This document shows positions 46,121-54,558 of a stretch of 64,000 nt of DNA, in pieces. The DNA is taken from NCBI RefSeq assembly GCF_037482405.1, contig NZ_JBBHZZ010000001.1, forward strand, positions 1-64,000, written 5' to 3'. Position numbers and translations under genes: made by a program. The notes beneath the pieces were generated by a model. The model was not told where the DNA came from, ran no database searches, and was given only the letters and a program-made list of their open reading frames with translations. The DNA is from Pseudokineococcus marinus (GTDB lineage: Bacteria; Actinomycetota; Actinomycetes; Actinomycetales; Quadrisphaeraceae). Numbering within the stretch: the stretch's first letter is position 1; each line of letters begins with the position of its first letter.

Positions 46121-46747
46121 TCAGGGGGCGGCGGGGACGGGCTTGGTGAAGCAGACGCTCACGGGCAGGACGTCGTACGGCGCGAAGACGGGGACCTGCT
46201 CCCAGCCCTCGCGCTCGTAGAGGGCGATCGCCTCGGGCTGGAGGCTCCCGGTGTGCAGGTGCAGCCGCTCGACGCCGAGGGTGCGGGCCGTGCCCTCGAC
46301 CTGGCGCAGCGCCTGCGACGCCAGGCCGCGACGGCGGCCCGACGGCGCGACGTAGACCTTCTTCACCTCGGCCAGCCGGTCGGGACCCTCGCCGAGCCAC
46401 CGCAGGGTCGCCGTCGCGACGGGCTCGTCGCCGTCCAGGGCGACCCACGTCGTGAGCCACGCGGTGCCGGGCGGCATGACGAGCGTCGAGAAGACGTCCT
46501 CGACGTCGGCGTACCGCACGCCCATCTCGGCGTCCATGGCGTCGCGGAGGGCCTGCGCGCGCGGGTCCTCCCACGCCGTCTCGACCCAGCGCACCCGGTC
46601 CGCCCCAGCCCCCGACGCCCCAGCCCCCGACGCCCCGGCCCCCGACGCCCCAGCCCCCGACGCCCCGGCCCCCGACGCCCCAGCCCCGGTCACCCCGCCG
46701 TCGACCGCCTCGCCGGCCGCTCGCGTCGTCGTCACACGACGGAGCAT
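46121..46747 (-). CDS. GNAT acetyltransferase with variable GAGAS repeat N-terminus
   Basis: 208 residues. Residues about 20-50 are a tandem Gly-Ala-Gly-Ala-Ser repeat encoded by a 15-bp VNTR. A GNAT domain follows, with the acetyl-CoA loop 'VAPSGRRRGLASQALRQVEG' and 'GSLQPEAIALYEREGWEQVP'. The acceptor is unknown. The start is ambiguous: ATG 46745-46747 or GTG 46733-46735. The repeat should make N-terminal length differ between strains. It converges on the MFS gene. Confidence 0.85.
   Translation of the reverse strand: MLRRVTTTRAAGEAVDGGVTGAGASGAGASGAGASGAGASGAGASGAGADRVRWVETAWEDPRAQALRDAMDAEMGVRYADVEDVFSTLVMPPGTAWLTTWVALDGDEPVATATLRWLGEGPDRLAEVKKVYVAPSGRRRGLASQALRQVEGTARTLGVERLHLHTGSLQPEAIALYEREGWEQVPVFAPYDVLPVSVCFTKPVPAAP
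46602..46687. repeat. 15-bp tandem repeat (VNTR) inside the GNAT gene
   Basis: About 5.7 units of GCCCCAGCCCCCGAC (A/G variant at position 6 in units 3 and 5). Being a multiple of three it keeps the frame; each unit adds Gly-Ala-Ser-Gly-Ala-type residues. Confidence 0.9.
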
Positions 46748-46786
46748 GCCCGCGCCACCGCGGCGGTCCGCCGGGGGGTGGACGCG

Positions 46787-46822
46787 CCGCAGGCCGCGCC
46801 GGGGGTCCGGCGCGGCCTGCGG
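46787..46822 (-). terminator. Terminator of the catalase gene
   Basis: Perfect 16-bp arms (46787-46802 and 46807-46822) with loop GGGT, 47 nt beyond the catalase stop. Confidence 0.75.
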
Positions 46823-46868
46823 GAGGTGCTGGTGGTGCGGGAGCTGCGGCCCCGAGGGCCGCGGCGGC

Positions 46869-48521
46869 TCAGCGCTCGACGCGCTCGTTCGGGACGGCGT
46901 GCGTCATCTTGAGGCCCTCGACGTCGCGGGGGCCGTTCTTGCCGAGGTTGCGGGCCCGCTCGAGCTCGTCCTCGGTGAGCGTCTGCGTGGCGAGCGGCTC
47001 CAGGCCGCGGACGTCGTCGGCCGTGATGCCGACGCCCTCGCCCACGCGGTTGCCCAGCTCGTCGTCGCACATGAGCAGGTGCCACACCATGCGCTCGGCG
47101 ATGGGGCGGTCGCAGGCCGAGAGGCCGTCGACGAGGTTGGCGACGAGCTCGTCCTTCTCCCACTGCTCGGACAGCTGGTAGCGCTGGCCCGCCTGGAGGT
47201 AGTCGTTCGTGCGGGAGATGCGCTTGCGGGTGAGGCGCCCGGTGATCTCGGGGCCCTGCTCGTCGTGCGTGGGGTAGGTGCCCTCGCGCAGGCCGCCGAT
47301 GATCGAGGGCTCGTAGTTGACGGTCGGGTTGACGCCCTCGGGGCGGTCGACGACGTACGCCATGGCGCCGTCGCGCTGGTTCGTGGCCGCGCGGGCGCCC
47401 TTGGGCGAGTTCACCGGCAGCTGCAGGTAGTTCGGCCCGACGCGGTAGCGCTGGGTGTCGCTGTAGGAGAACGTGCGCCCGACGAGCATCTTGTCGTCGG
47501 AGAAGTCGAGCCCGTCGACGAGGACGCCCGTGCCGAAGGCGATCTGCTCGCTCTCGGTGAAGAAGTCCTGCGGGACGCCGGTCAGCGTCATCGTGCCGAC
47601 CTTGCCCAGCGGGAAGCGGTTCTCGTCCCAGACCTTGGTGTCGTCCAGCGGGTCGAAGTCGAGCTCCGGGTGGTCGTGGTCGTCCATCATCTGGACGTAC
47701 AGGTCCCACTTCGGGTGGTCGCCGCGGTTGATCGCGTCGTAGAGGTCGCGCGTGTGCGAGCCGAGGTCGGAGCCCTGCACCACGGCGGCGTCGGCCCCGG
47801 TGTAGGACTTCACGCCCTGCTGCGGGATCCAGTGGTACTTGACGAGCTTCGTCTCACCCTGGGCGTTGACCCACTTGTAGGTGTTGACGCCGAAGCCCTG
47901 CATCTCGCGGTAGGACGCCGGGATGCCGCGCGGGCCGAAGACCAGCGTGACCATGTGCATGGCCTCGGGGGTCTGCGAGATGAAGTCGAAGACGCGGTTG
48001 GGCACCTGGCGCTCGAAGGAGACCGGGTCCGGCTTCTGGCTGTGGATGAAGTCGGGGAACTTGATGGCGTCGCGGATGAAGAACACCGCGAGGTTGTTGC
48101 CGACGAGGTCCCAGTTGCCGTCCTCGGTGTAGAACTTCACCGCGAAGCCGCGGGGGTCGCGGGCCACCTCGGAGGAGTCGCGGCCGCCGGCCACCGTGGA
48201 GAAGCGGATCGCCAGGTCGGTCTTCTTGCCGGCCTCGCTGAAGAGCTTGGCGCGCGTGTACCTCGCGATGGGCTCGTCGCCCCACGTGCCCGTGGCCTCG
48301 AAGTGGCCGAAGGCCGTGGTGCCGCGCGCGTGGACGACGCGCTCGGGGATCCGCTCGCGGTCGAAGTGGCTGATCTTCTCGAGGAACTGGTAGTTCTCGA
48401 GCGTCGCCGGGCCGCGGGAGCCCACGGTGCGCTGGTTCTGGTTGTCGTAGACCGGGTGGCCCTGGCGGTTGGTCAGCACGGGCTGCTCGCCCTGCGCGGT
48501 GCGGTCGCTCGTCGTCGTCAT
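46869..48521 (-). CDS. Monofunctional heme catalase
   Basis: Converts hydrogen peroxide to water and oxygen in the cytoplasm. 550 residues, length of a small-to-mid subunit catalase. The distal His64 ('ERVVHARGTTAFG'), Asn142-143 ('GNNLAVFF') and proximal Arg349 and Tyr353 ('GRTFSYSDTQRYR') are present. The ATG at 48519-48521 follows GAGGAGAGGAC. A putative operator overlaps the promoter at 48602-48624. It lies next to an ankyrin-repeat gene in the same orientation. Confidence 0.95.
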   Translation of the reverse strand: MTTTSDRTAQGEQPVLTNRQGHPVYDNQNQRTVGSRGPATLENYQFLEKISHFDRERIPERVVHARGTTAFGHFEATGTWGDEPIARYTRAKLFSEAGKKTDLAIRFSTVAGGRDSSEVARDPRGFAVKFYTEDGNWDLVGNNLAVFFIRDAIKFPDFIHSQKPDPVSFERQVPNRVFDFISQTPEAMHMVTLVFGPRGIPASYREMQGFGVNTYKWVNAQGETKLVKYHWIPQQGVKSYTGADAAVVQGSDLGSHTRDLYDAINRGDHPKWDLYVQMMDDHDHPELDFDPLDDTKVWDENRFPLGKVGTMTLTGVPQDFFTESEQIAFGTGVLVDGLDFSDDKMLVGRTFSYSDTQRYRVGPNYLQLPVNSPKGARAATNQRDGAMAYVVDRPEGVNPTVNYEPSIIGGLREGTYPTHDEQGPEITGRLTRKRISRTNDYLQAGQRYQLSEQWEKDELVANLVDGLSACDRPIAERMVWHLLMCDDELGNRVGEGVGITADDVRGLEPLATQTLTEDELERARNLGKNGPRDVEGLKMTHAVPNERVER

Positions 48522-48601
48522 CGCTGTCCTCTCCTCGGACCTCGCCGCGGGGCGACGCCGCACGGCGGGGCCCCGGTGGGCGGCTCGTGCCACCCCGGCT
48601 C

Positions 48602-48624
48602 TTGTCTGGACTCGTTCCAACCTA
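48602..48624 (-). promoter_or_regulatory. Catalase promoter with possible peroxide-regulator site
   Basis: On the minus strand TAGGTT (48619-48624) is a -10 box, with transcription starting about 90 nt before the gene. It overlaps the AT-richer imperfect dyad TTGGAACGAGTCCAGACAA (48602-48620), which is partly similar to Fur/PerR-type boxes of actinobacterial catalase genes. The match is by eye only. Confidence 0.4.
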
Positions 48625-48665
48625 GCCCACGGGGCGCCGTCGCGGCACCCCCGCGGCGGCGCGGG

Positions 48666-49241
48666 TCAGGCCCGCAGCGACGGGTCCTGCAGCAGCGCCA
48701 GCATCGCGGGGAGCTCGAACACCCGCGCCGTCTCGACGGCCGACTTCGGCCCGCGCTCCGGGTCGGCCCCCGCGGCGAGCAGGGTGCGCACGACCGCCTC
48801 GTCCTGGCGGAAGACGGCCGCGGCGAGCGCCGACTGCCCCCGGTCGTTGGTGCGCTCGACGTCGGCCCCGCGCTCGAGGAGCACGCGCACGGCGTCGTGC
48901 TGCTGGTGGTAGGCGGCGAGCACGAGCAGCGTGTCGCCGGAGGAGTTGGTGAGGTCGACGGGGACGCCCTTGTCGACGACCTCGGCGAGCTCGTCCGCGC
49001 GCCCCTCGCGGGCGGCGTCGAAGACGCCGTGGAGGAAGGCGAGCTCCTCGGGCGTGAGGTCCGCCACCGCCGACGCGCTCTCCCCGGCGGCCTCCTGCGG
49101 CCCGGTGGGGCTCGTGCCGGGCGCCGGGGGCGCGGCGCCGTGCCCGTGGCCCGCCAGGGCCTCGGCCGCGGGGCTGTCCCTGGTGGTGCTGTCCGCGGCG
49201 GTGTCGTCCGCAGCGGCGTCGTCCGGGGTGCTCTGGCTCAT
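48666..49241 (-). CDS. Ankyrin-repeat protein adjacent to catalase
   Basis: 191 residues. An acidic/Ala-rich N-terminus of about 70 residues precedes three to four ankyrin repeats ('NSSGDTLLVLAAYHQQHDAV', 'NDRGQSALAAAVFRQDEAVV'). Ankyrin proteins beside catalases are known to support catalase activity in some bacteria (AnkB type). It lies upstream of the catalase on the same strand, 144 nt away with the catalase promoter between. A leaderless start at 49241 is supported by the TACGGT box. Confidence 0.85.
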   Translation of the reverse strand: MSQSTPDDAAADDTAADSTTRDSPAAEALAGHGHGAAPPAPGTSPTGPQEAAGESASAVADLTPEELAFLHGVFDAAREGRADELAEVVDKGVPVDLTNSSGDTLLVLAAYHQQHDAVRVLLERGADVERTNDRGQSALAAAVFRQDEAVVRTLLAAGADPERGPKSAVETARVFELPAMLALLQDPSLRA

Positions 49242-49247
49242 GCCCCG

Positions 49248-49253
49248 ACCGTA
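49248..49253 (-). promoter_or_regulatory. -10 hexamer TACGGT for the ankyrin gene
   Basis: TACGGT ends 6 nt before the ATG at 49241; leaderless layout. Confidence 0.5.
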
Positions 49254-49287
49254 GGGCGGCCCGTCCCCCGGCGCCGGGCGGGAGCCG

Positions 49288-51357
49288 TCAGCGGCGCTTG
49301 ATCGCCTGCACGACGCCGGGCCGCGGCACGCGGACCTCGCCGTCGTAGGGGAAGCGCGAGACCTGGTTCTCGATGCTCGCGCCGTCGACCTCGCCCGGGT
49401 GCTGGACGCAGACCATGACGCTGCCCTCGACCGAGTCCACGACGGGCCCGCACGTCTCGGCGCCGACGGGGACGGTGAGGAAGGTGCGCACCTTGCCGCG
49501 TTCGGGGCCGTCGGTGGCGACGTGGTGGAGGGCGTCGGCGAGGTCGAGCGAGCCGGGCTGGCCGTCGGTCGAGACCCACAGCCCGCCGTGGGCGTCGAAG
49601 GCCACGTTGTCCGGGCACGCGATGGGCATGACCTCGGACGCCGGCAGGCCCGAGAAGTACGTGCTCGGGTCGCTCGGGTCGCCGCAGACGACGGGCAGGG
49701 CCCAGGTGAAGGTCGTGGAGGTCTGGTCCTCGGCCTCGGTGATCTCGACGATGTGGCCGTAGCGGTTGCGCACGCGCGGGTTCCCGGCGCCCGGCTCGCG
49801 GCGGCCCGAGTTGTTCGTGCAGGCCATGTAGACCTTGCCGGTGACGGGGTTGCGCTCGACGTCCTCGGGGCGGTCCATCGGCGTGGCGCCGACGGCGGCC
49901 GCGGCGACGCGCGTGAAGACGAGCACCTCCTCGAGCGTCATGCCGGGGACCATGGAGCGGCCGCCGCGCGTCAGCGGCACCCACTCGCCGGTGCCGTCGT
50001 AGTCGCTCGTGGGGTCGCCCTCGACGGCGAAGCGCGCGACGTAGAGGTCGCCGTGCTCGAGGACGTCGTTGTCCCGCCCCTGGCGCGGGTTCCTCGCCAC
50101 GCGATCGCGGGAGACGAACTTGTACATGTGCTGGCCGCCCGTGTCGTCGCCCATGTAGCAGACGACGCGCCCGTCGGGGGCGACCGACGCGGTCGCGCCC
50201 TCGTGGCGGAAGCGGCCCATGGCCGTGTGCTTGCGGGGGGTCGAGAAGGGGTCGTAGGGGTTGAGCTCCACGATCCAGCCGAAGCGGTTGACCTCGTTGG
50301 GCTCCTTCGTGAGGTCGAAGCGCTCGTCGCCGAGGTCCCAGCCGCGCCCGGTGTCGCTGATGCCGTAGACGGCGTTGCGCTCGTCCGGGGTCGCGGTGTT
50401 GCGGAAGTAGCCCTGGAAGTTCTCCTCCCCGGACAGGACGGTGCCCCACGGCGTCGTGCCGCCGGCGCAGTTGTTGAGCGTCCCGACGACCGTCGTGCCC
50501 TCGGGGTCGCGGCTCGTGCGCACGAGGTCGCTGCCGGCGGCGGGCCCGGTGAGGGCGAACTCCGTCGTCGAGGCCGTGATGCGGCGCCCGTAGCGGGACG
50601 GGACGGCGCGCCAGGGGCTGCCCGGGCCGTCGCGGCGGACCTCGACGACCGACATGCCGTGCGCCGCCATCGAGGTCATCCGCTGCTCGACGGTGAGGCT
50701 CTCGTCGTCGACGTACCCCGGGTACATGATGTTCTCGTTCGTGTACTCGTGGTTGGCGACGAGCAGCGCCCGCTTCCCCGAGCCGCCGAGCGGCAGCACG
50801 GTGAGGTAGTCGCAGTTGTAGCCGAACTGCTTCGCCTGGGCCTCGGGCGTCTGCGCGTCGAGGTCGAAGGCCGGCGCGTCGCGCTCCACCGGGTCGCCCC
50901 ACGCGATGATCGAGTGCCAGTCCCAGCCGTCGGGCACGACGACGTCGTCCACGTCGGCGGCCACCGGGCCCACCGGCGCGAAGCCGGCCAGGGCGCCGGC
51001 CGGCGCGAGGGCGCCCGGGGCGGACACCGCGGCGTCGGCGCGCGTGCCCCTGCCCTTCCCCTGCCCCCGCCCGGAGCCCGCCGCACGGGCCTCGTCGGGC
51101 GAGAGCGCCGCGCCCGCCACGACGGCCGCGCCGAGGCCCGCGAGCAGCGAGCGCCGGGCGATGGCCCGCTGCGCCAGCTGCTCGAACGCCGGGGCGCTGG
51201 ACGTGCTCGGGTTCTCCGTGAGGCACGCGTCGCCGCAGCGGAAGTGGCACGTCTGCGCCGAGCGCGAGCCGCGGGTGTGGCCGAGCATGGGCAGGGCCAG
51301 CCGCGGGCCGCGCGCGGTGGCGGCCGAGGACGTCTCGGGCGAGCAGTTCGTCGTCAT
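49288..51357 (-). CDS. PhoX-family alkaline phosphatase (DUF839)
   Basis: 689 residues. PhoX enzymes are secreted, calcium/iron-dependent phosphatases. A Tat-like signal ('AIARRSLLAGLGAAVVAGAA') lies at about residue 70, after a Cys-containing stretch ('CHFRCGDACL'). The mature domain has 'LPLGGSGKRALLVANHEYTN', 'GTLNNCAGGTTPWGTVLSGEENF' and 'SDTGRGWDLGDERFDL', diagnostic for the family. The ATG at 51355-51357 precedes that long leader; an internal start just before the Tat motif is possible. Release of phosphate from organic esters is the expected role. Confidence 0.9.
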   Translation of the reverse strand: MTTNCSPETSSAATARGPRLALPMLGHTRGSRSAQTCHFRCGDACLTENPSTSSAPAFEQLAQRAIARRSLLAGLGAAVVAGAALSPDEARAAGSGRGQGKGRGTRADAAVSAPGALAPAGALAGFAPVGPVAADVDDVVVPDGWDWHSIIAWGDPVERDAPAFDLDAQTPEAQAKQFGYNCDYLTVLPLGGSGKRALLVANHEYTNENIMYPGYVDDESLTVEQRMTSMAAHGMSVVEVRRDGPGSPWRAVPSRYGRRITASTTEFALTGPAAGSDLVRTSRDPEGTTVVGTLNNCAGGTTPWGTVLSGEENFQGYFRNTATPDERNAVYGISDTGRGWDLGDERFDLTKEPNEVNRFGWIVELNPYDPFSTPRKHTAMGRFRHEGATASVAPDGRVVCYMGDDTGGQHMYKFVSRDRVARNPRQGRDNDVLEHGDLYVARFAVEGDPTSDYDGTGEWVPLTRGGRSMVPGMTLEEVLVFTRVAAAAVGATPMDRPEDVERNPVTGKVYMACTNNSGRREPGAGNPRVRNRYGHIVEITEAEDQTSTTFTWALPVVCGDPSDPSTYFSGLPASEVMPIACPDNVAFDAHGGLWVSTDGQPGSLDLADALHHVATDGPERGKVRTFLTVPVGAETCGPVVDSVEGSVMVCVQHPGEVDGASIENQVSRFPYDGEVRVPRPGVVQAIKRR

Positions 51358-51509
51358 GCGTCCCACCCTGGGAGGCCCTGACGACGGGCAGACGGGTCCC
51401 GCGGGACGCCCGCGTGAACGCGCGGTGACGACTGGTCGCTGCGCGTGGCCCTCCACGCTGCCCCGGGCGTCCCGGTGCGGAGGCCCCCGCCGGCGCGCAC
51501 CCTGTCGGC

Positions 51510-51947
51510 GTGAGCAGCCGCGGCACCGCCGACCCCGTCCACCGCCCGGGCCTCCAGCAGGAGTCCGCGCGAGGCCCCCGGCACGGCGGGCGCACGGCCC
51601 GGCCGGTGACCCCCGACCTGCTGCGTGCCGCGTGGGGCGCCACCTGCCTGCTCGCGCCTGGGGCCGTGCAGCGGGTCCTGTCGGGCCACGGCCCGGACGT
51701 GCGCGGACGGCGGGTCCTGCGCGTCCTCGGCGCCCGCCACCTCGTCCAGGCGGCGGGCGGCCGGGTGCTCCCGCCGCGCCTGGCCGTGGGGGGCGGCGCG
51801 GCGGTGGACGGCATCCACTCGGCCACCGCGCTCGCGCTCGGCCTGCTCGACGTCCGGCGCCGGCGGGCCGCGCTCGTCAGCGCGGTGGTCGCCGGCGCCT
51901 GGTGCGCGTGGGGCGCGGCCCGCTACCGCCGGGCGCTCAGCGGCTGA
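51510..51947 (+). CDS. Small membrane-associated protein, function unknown
   Basis: 145 residues, with a hydrophilic N-terminus of about 30, then moderately hydrophobic segments ('LLRAAWGATCLLAPGAVQ' and 'ALALGLLDVRRRRAALVSAVVAGAW'). No family recognised. Its 3' end overlaps the convergent SDR by 11 nt. Codon use agrees with its neighbours. The start is uncertain. Confidence 0.55.
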   Translation: MSSRGTADPVHRPGLQQESARGPRHGGRTARPVTPDLLRAAWGATCLLAPGAVQRVLSGHGPDVRGRRVLRVLGARHLVQAAGGRVLPPRLAVGGGAAVDGIHSATALALGLLDVRRRRAALVSAVVAGAWCAWGAARYRRALSG

Positions 51948-53016
51948 CGGCCTCCGCGGCCCGCGAGGCGGCGGCGTGCGCCGCGCGGCGGGCGCGGCGC
52001 ACGCCCGAGCGCTCCTCGGAGCGCCGGACCAGCAGCGCCCCCACGACGGCGCCCGCCCCGGCGAGGGCCGTCGTGGCGACCGCGCCCCGGTGCATCGACG
52101 CCGCCGACCACGGGTCACGACCCCAGCTGCGGTCGCCGAAGGGCCCCTGCGCGCCCCGGTCGGCGTCCTCGTCGCGGGGCTCGAAGACGTTGGAGCCGTA
52201 GCGGGGCAGGTCCTGGTGCACCTGCTGCCCGCTGATGCCCGTGCGGGCCAGGTAGCGGTCGAGGAACCACGGGGCCACCCGCTCGCCGAGGATCGTGCAC
52301 GCCGTCGACACGCCGACCCACATCGTGCGCCGGGGGTGCTCGGCCACGAAGGCGATCGCCCGCCCGGCGACCTCGGGGGCGAAGATCGGCGCCACGGGCT
52401 GGGGGTGCCCCTCGACGCGGCTGAGGTTCCAGTCGAACTGGGGCGTGTCGAGGCCCGGGAGCATCACCTGGCACACCTGGACCCGGCTGCCCTCGGCCAT
52501 GAGCTCGACCCGCACCGACTCGCTGAAGCCCTTCACCGCGTGCTTCGCGGCGCAGTAGGCCGACTGCAGCGGGATGGCGCGCTGGGACAGGGCCGAGCCG
52601 ACGTTGACGACGACGCCCCGGTCCCGCGGGCGCATGTGCCGCAGCGCCGCCCGCGTGCCGTTGACCTGGCCGCCGAAGGTGACGTCCGTCATGCGCGCGA
52701 ACTCCTCCGGCGTCGTGTCCCAGAAGGTGGCGAGCGAGCCGGCGAAGGCGCAGTTGACCCACACGTCGACGGCGCCGAGCTCGGACTCCACGCGCTCGGC
52801 CGCGGCGTCCACCGCCGCGTGGTCGGCGACGTCGCACTCGACGGCGAGCCCGCGGCGCCCGGCCGCCTCGACGTCGGCGACGGCGCCGTCCAGGCCGGCG
52901 CGCCCGCGCGCCAGGACGGCGACGTCGAAGCCGCGCCGGGCGAGCTCGCGGACGGTCGCCCGCCCCACCCCCGCGGTGCCCCCGGTGACGACGGCGGTCC
53001 TCGTGCTCGTGCTCAT
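51937..53016 (-). CDS. SDR-family oxidoreductase with C-terminal extension
   Basis: 359 residues. The classical SDR covers about 1-280: 'VVTGGTAGVGRATVREL', 'VNCAFAG' in the NAG-like position, catalytic 'GSALS' and 'YCAAK' and 'PGLDTPQFDW'. The remaining 80 residues include a basic hydrophobic segment ('ATTALAGAGAVVGALLVRRSE'), suggesting membrane association. The ATG at 53014-53016 follows GGAGGG. Substrate unknown. Confidence 0.88.
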   Translation of the reverse strand: MSTSTRTAVVTGGTAGVGRATVRELARRGFDVAVLARGRAGLDGAVADVEAAGRRGLAVECDVADHAAVDAAAERVESELGAVDVWVNCAFAGSLATFWDTTPEEFARMTDVTFGGQVNGTRAALRHMRPRDRGVVVNVGSALSQRAIPLQSAYCAAKHAVKGFSESVRVELMAEGSRVQVCQVMLPGLDTPQFDWNLSRVEGHPQPVAPIFAPEVAGRAIAFVAEHPRRTMWVGVSTACTILGERVAPWFLDRYLARTGISGQQVHQDLPRYGSNVFEPRDEDADRGAQGPFGDRSWGRDPWSAASMHRGAVATTALAGAGAVVGALLVRRSEERSGVRRARRAAHAAASRAAEAVSR

Positions 53017-53254
53017 GCGGCCCTCCAGCTCCGGCCGGCGCGGCCGCCCCGACCGGCCGCGCCGTCCTCGGTCTCGTCCTGGGCGCGAGCGTGCCCCCGC
53101 GGGCGCCCGGCCGCGACCGCACGGCGCCGGGCCTCGGACCGGCCTCGGACCTCGGGCCCCACGGGCCCCGGACCGGGTCCCGGACCGGGACCCGGGACGG
53201 CGCGCCGGGCGGACCGCGGCGCGCGCGGTGCTCCCGCCGTGCTGGACTCTGCCC

Positions 53255-54397
53255 GTGGCCGTCGCCTTCACGCCCTCGCCGCGGCCGACCGTCGGCGTCG
53301 AGTGGGAGCTCGCGCTCGTCGACCGGACGTCGCGCGACCTCGTCAACGCGGCGGACGCCGTCCTCGCGGGCGTGCGCTCCGCGGGCTCGCTCGCCCCGGG
53401 CCGGGTGACCGGCGAGCTGCTGCGCAACACCGTCGAGGTCGTCAGCGGCGTCTGCGAGAACGCCGACGCGGTGGCCGCGGACCTCGGCGAGGCCGTCGCG
53501 GCGGTGCGGGCCGCGGCCGAGCCCCTCGGCGTCGAGCTCGCCTGCGCCGGCACCCACCCCTTCGGCCAGTGGTCCACCGACCAGCTGGCCGACGGCGAGC
53601 GCTACGCCGAGCTCATCGAGCGCACGCAGTGGTGGGGCCGGCAGATGCTCATCTGGGGCCTGCACGTGCACGTGGGCCTCGACTCCGCGGACAAGGTCTT
53701 CCCGGTGCTCGGCGCGCTGCTGCACAAGGCGCCGCACCTGCAGGCGCTGACGGCGTCCTCGCCCTTCTGGACGGGCGTCGACACGGGCTACGCGAGCAAC
53801 CGGGCCATGATGTTCCAGCAGCTGCCGACGGCGGGCCTGCCGTTCGCCTTCGAGCGGTGGGAGGAGTACGAGGGCTTCGTCGACGACCAGCTGCGCACCG
53901 GCGTCATCGACGGCCTCTCCGACGTGCGCTGGGACATCCGCCCCGCCCCGCACCTCGGCACCCTCGAGGTGCGCGTGTGCGACGGCGTCCCGACCCTCGC
54001 CGAGCTGCGCGCGGTGACGGCGCTCGTGCACTGCCTCGTCGTCGACCTCGACCGGCGGCTCGTCGCCGGCGAGCGGCTGCCCTCGATGCCGCCGTGGCAC
54101 GTCCAGGAGAACAAGTGGCGCGCCGCCCGCTACGGCCTCGACGCGGAGGTCGTCCTCGACGCGGCGGGGCGCGAGCGGCTCGTCACCGACGACCTCGCCG
54201 ACCTGCTCGAGGACCTGCAGCCCGTGGCGCGCGACCTGGGGTGCGTCGACGCCCTCGGCGCGGTCGAGCAGATCACCCGCACCGGGGCGAGCTACCAGCG
54301 CCAGCGCGCCGTCGCGGAGCGCTCCGGCGGGGACCTCGTGGCCGTCGTCGACGCGCTCGTCGGCGAGCTCCGCGACGGGGAGCCGCTCCGCGGCTGA
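53255..54397 (+). CDS. YbdK-type carboxylate-amine ligase / glutamate-cysteine ligase
   Basis: 380 residues of the GCS2 family. 'TVGVEWELALVDRTSRDLVN' holds the substrate/metal-binding acidic residues. 'GTHPFGQW' and 'GLHVHVGLDS' are conserved metal and ATP-site motifs. 'DVRWDIRPAPHLGTLEVRVCDG' closes the site. Members ligate glutamate with cysteine (glutathione or ergothioneine routes) or other amines. The GTG at 53255 has no ribosome-binding site. It is divergent from the SDR. Confidence 0.85.
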   Translation: MAVAFTPSPRPTVGVEWELALVDRTSRDLVNAADAVLAGVRSAGSLAPGRVTGELLRNTVEVVSGVCENADAVAADLGEAVAAVRAAAEPLGVELACAGTHPFGQWSTDQLADGERYAELIERTQWWGRQMLIWGLHVHVGLDSADKVFPVLGALLHKAPHLQALTASSPFWTGVDTGYASNRAMMFQQLPTAGLPFAFERWEEYEGFVDDQLRTGVIDGLSDVRWDIRPAPHLGTLEVRVCDGVPTLAELRAVTALVHCLVVDLDRRLVAGERLPSMPPWHVQENKWRAARYGLDAEVVLDAAGRERLVTDDLADLLEDLQPVARDLGCVDALGAVEQITRTGASYQRQRAVAERSGGDLVAVVDALVGELRDGEPLRG

Positions 54398-54456
54398 GGG
54401 CCGGGCGGCTCTGCGACGGGCCCGACCCCGCGACGGGCAGGGCGCCGCGCCCCTGC

Positions 54457-54502
54457 CCACCACCGGACCACCACCCGGGCCACCACCGGGCCACCACCGG
54501 GC
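54457..54502. repeat. Short tandem CCACCACCGGG repeat
   Basis: Four adjacent imperfect copies of an 11-12 nt unit (CCACCACCGG, ACCACCACCCGGG, CCACCACCGGG twice) lie in the gap between the ligase and the GAF-ANTAR gene. Confidence 0.6.
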
Positions 54503-54558
54503 GCGCCCGCGGGCGTGGCCAGCGGGCGTCCCGAGGTCCGCCGGGCGACGATGGGCAG

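Noticed and set aside
46602..46687. CRISPR-like repetition
   Set aside because: The repeats are contiguous 15-bp units without spacers and lie inside a coding frame; no cas genes are present.
53140..53205. GGTCCCGG-rich palindromic stretch as operator between SDR and ligase
   Set aside because: It is a simple GC-rich repeat with several overlapping weak stems; no defined dyad or promoter could be supported.
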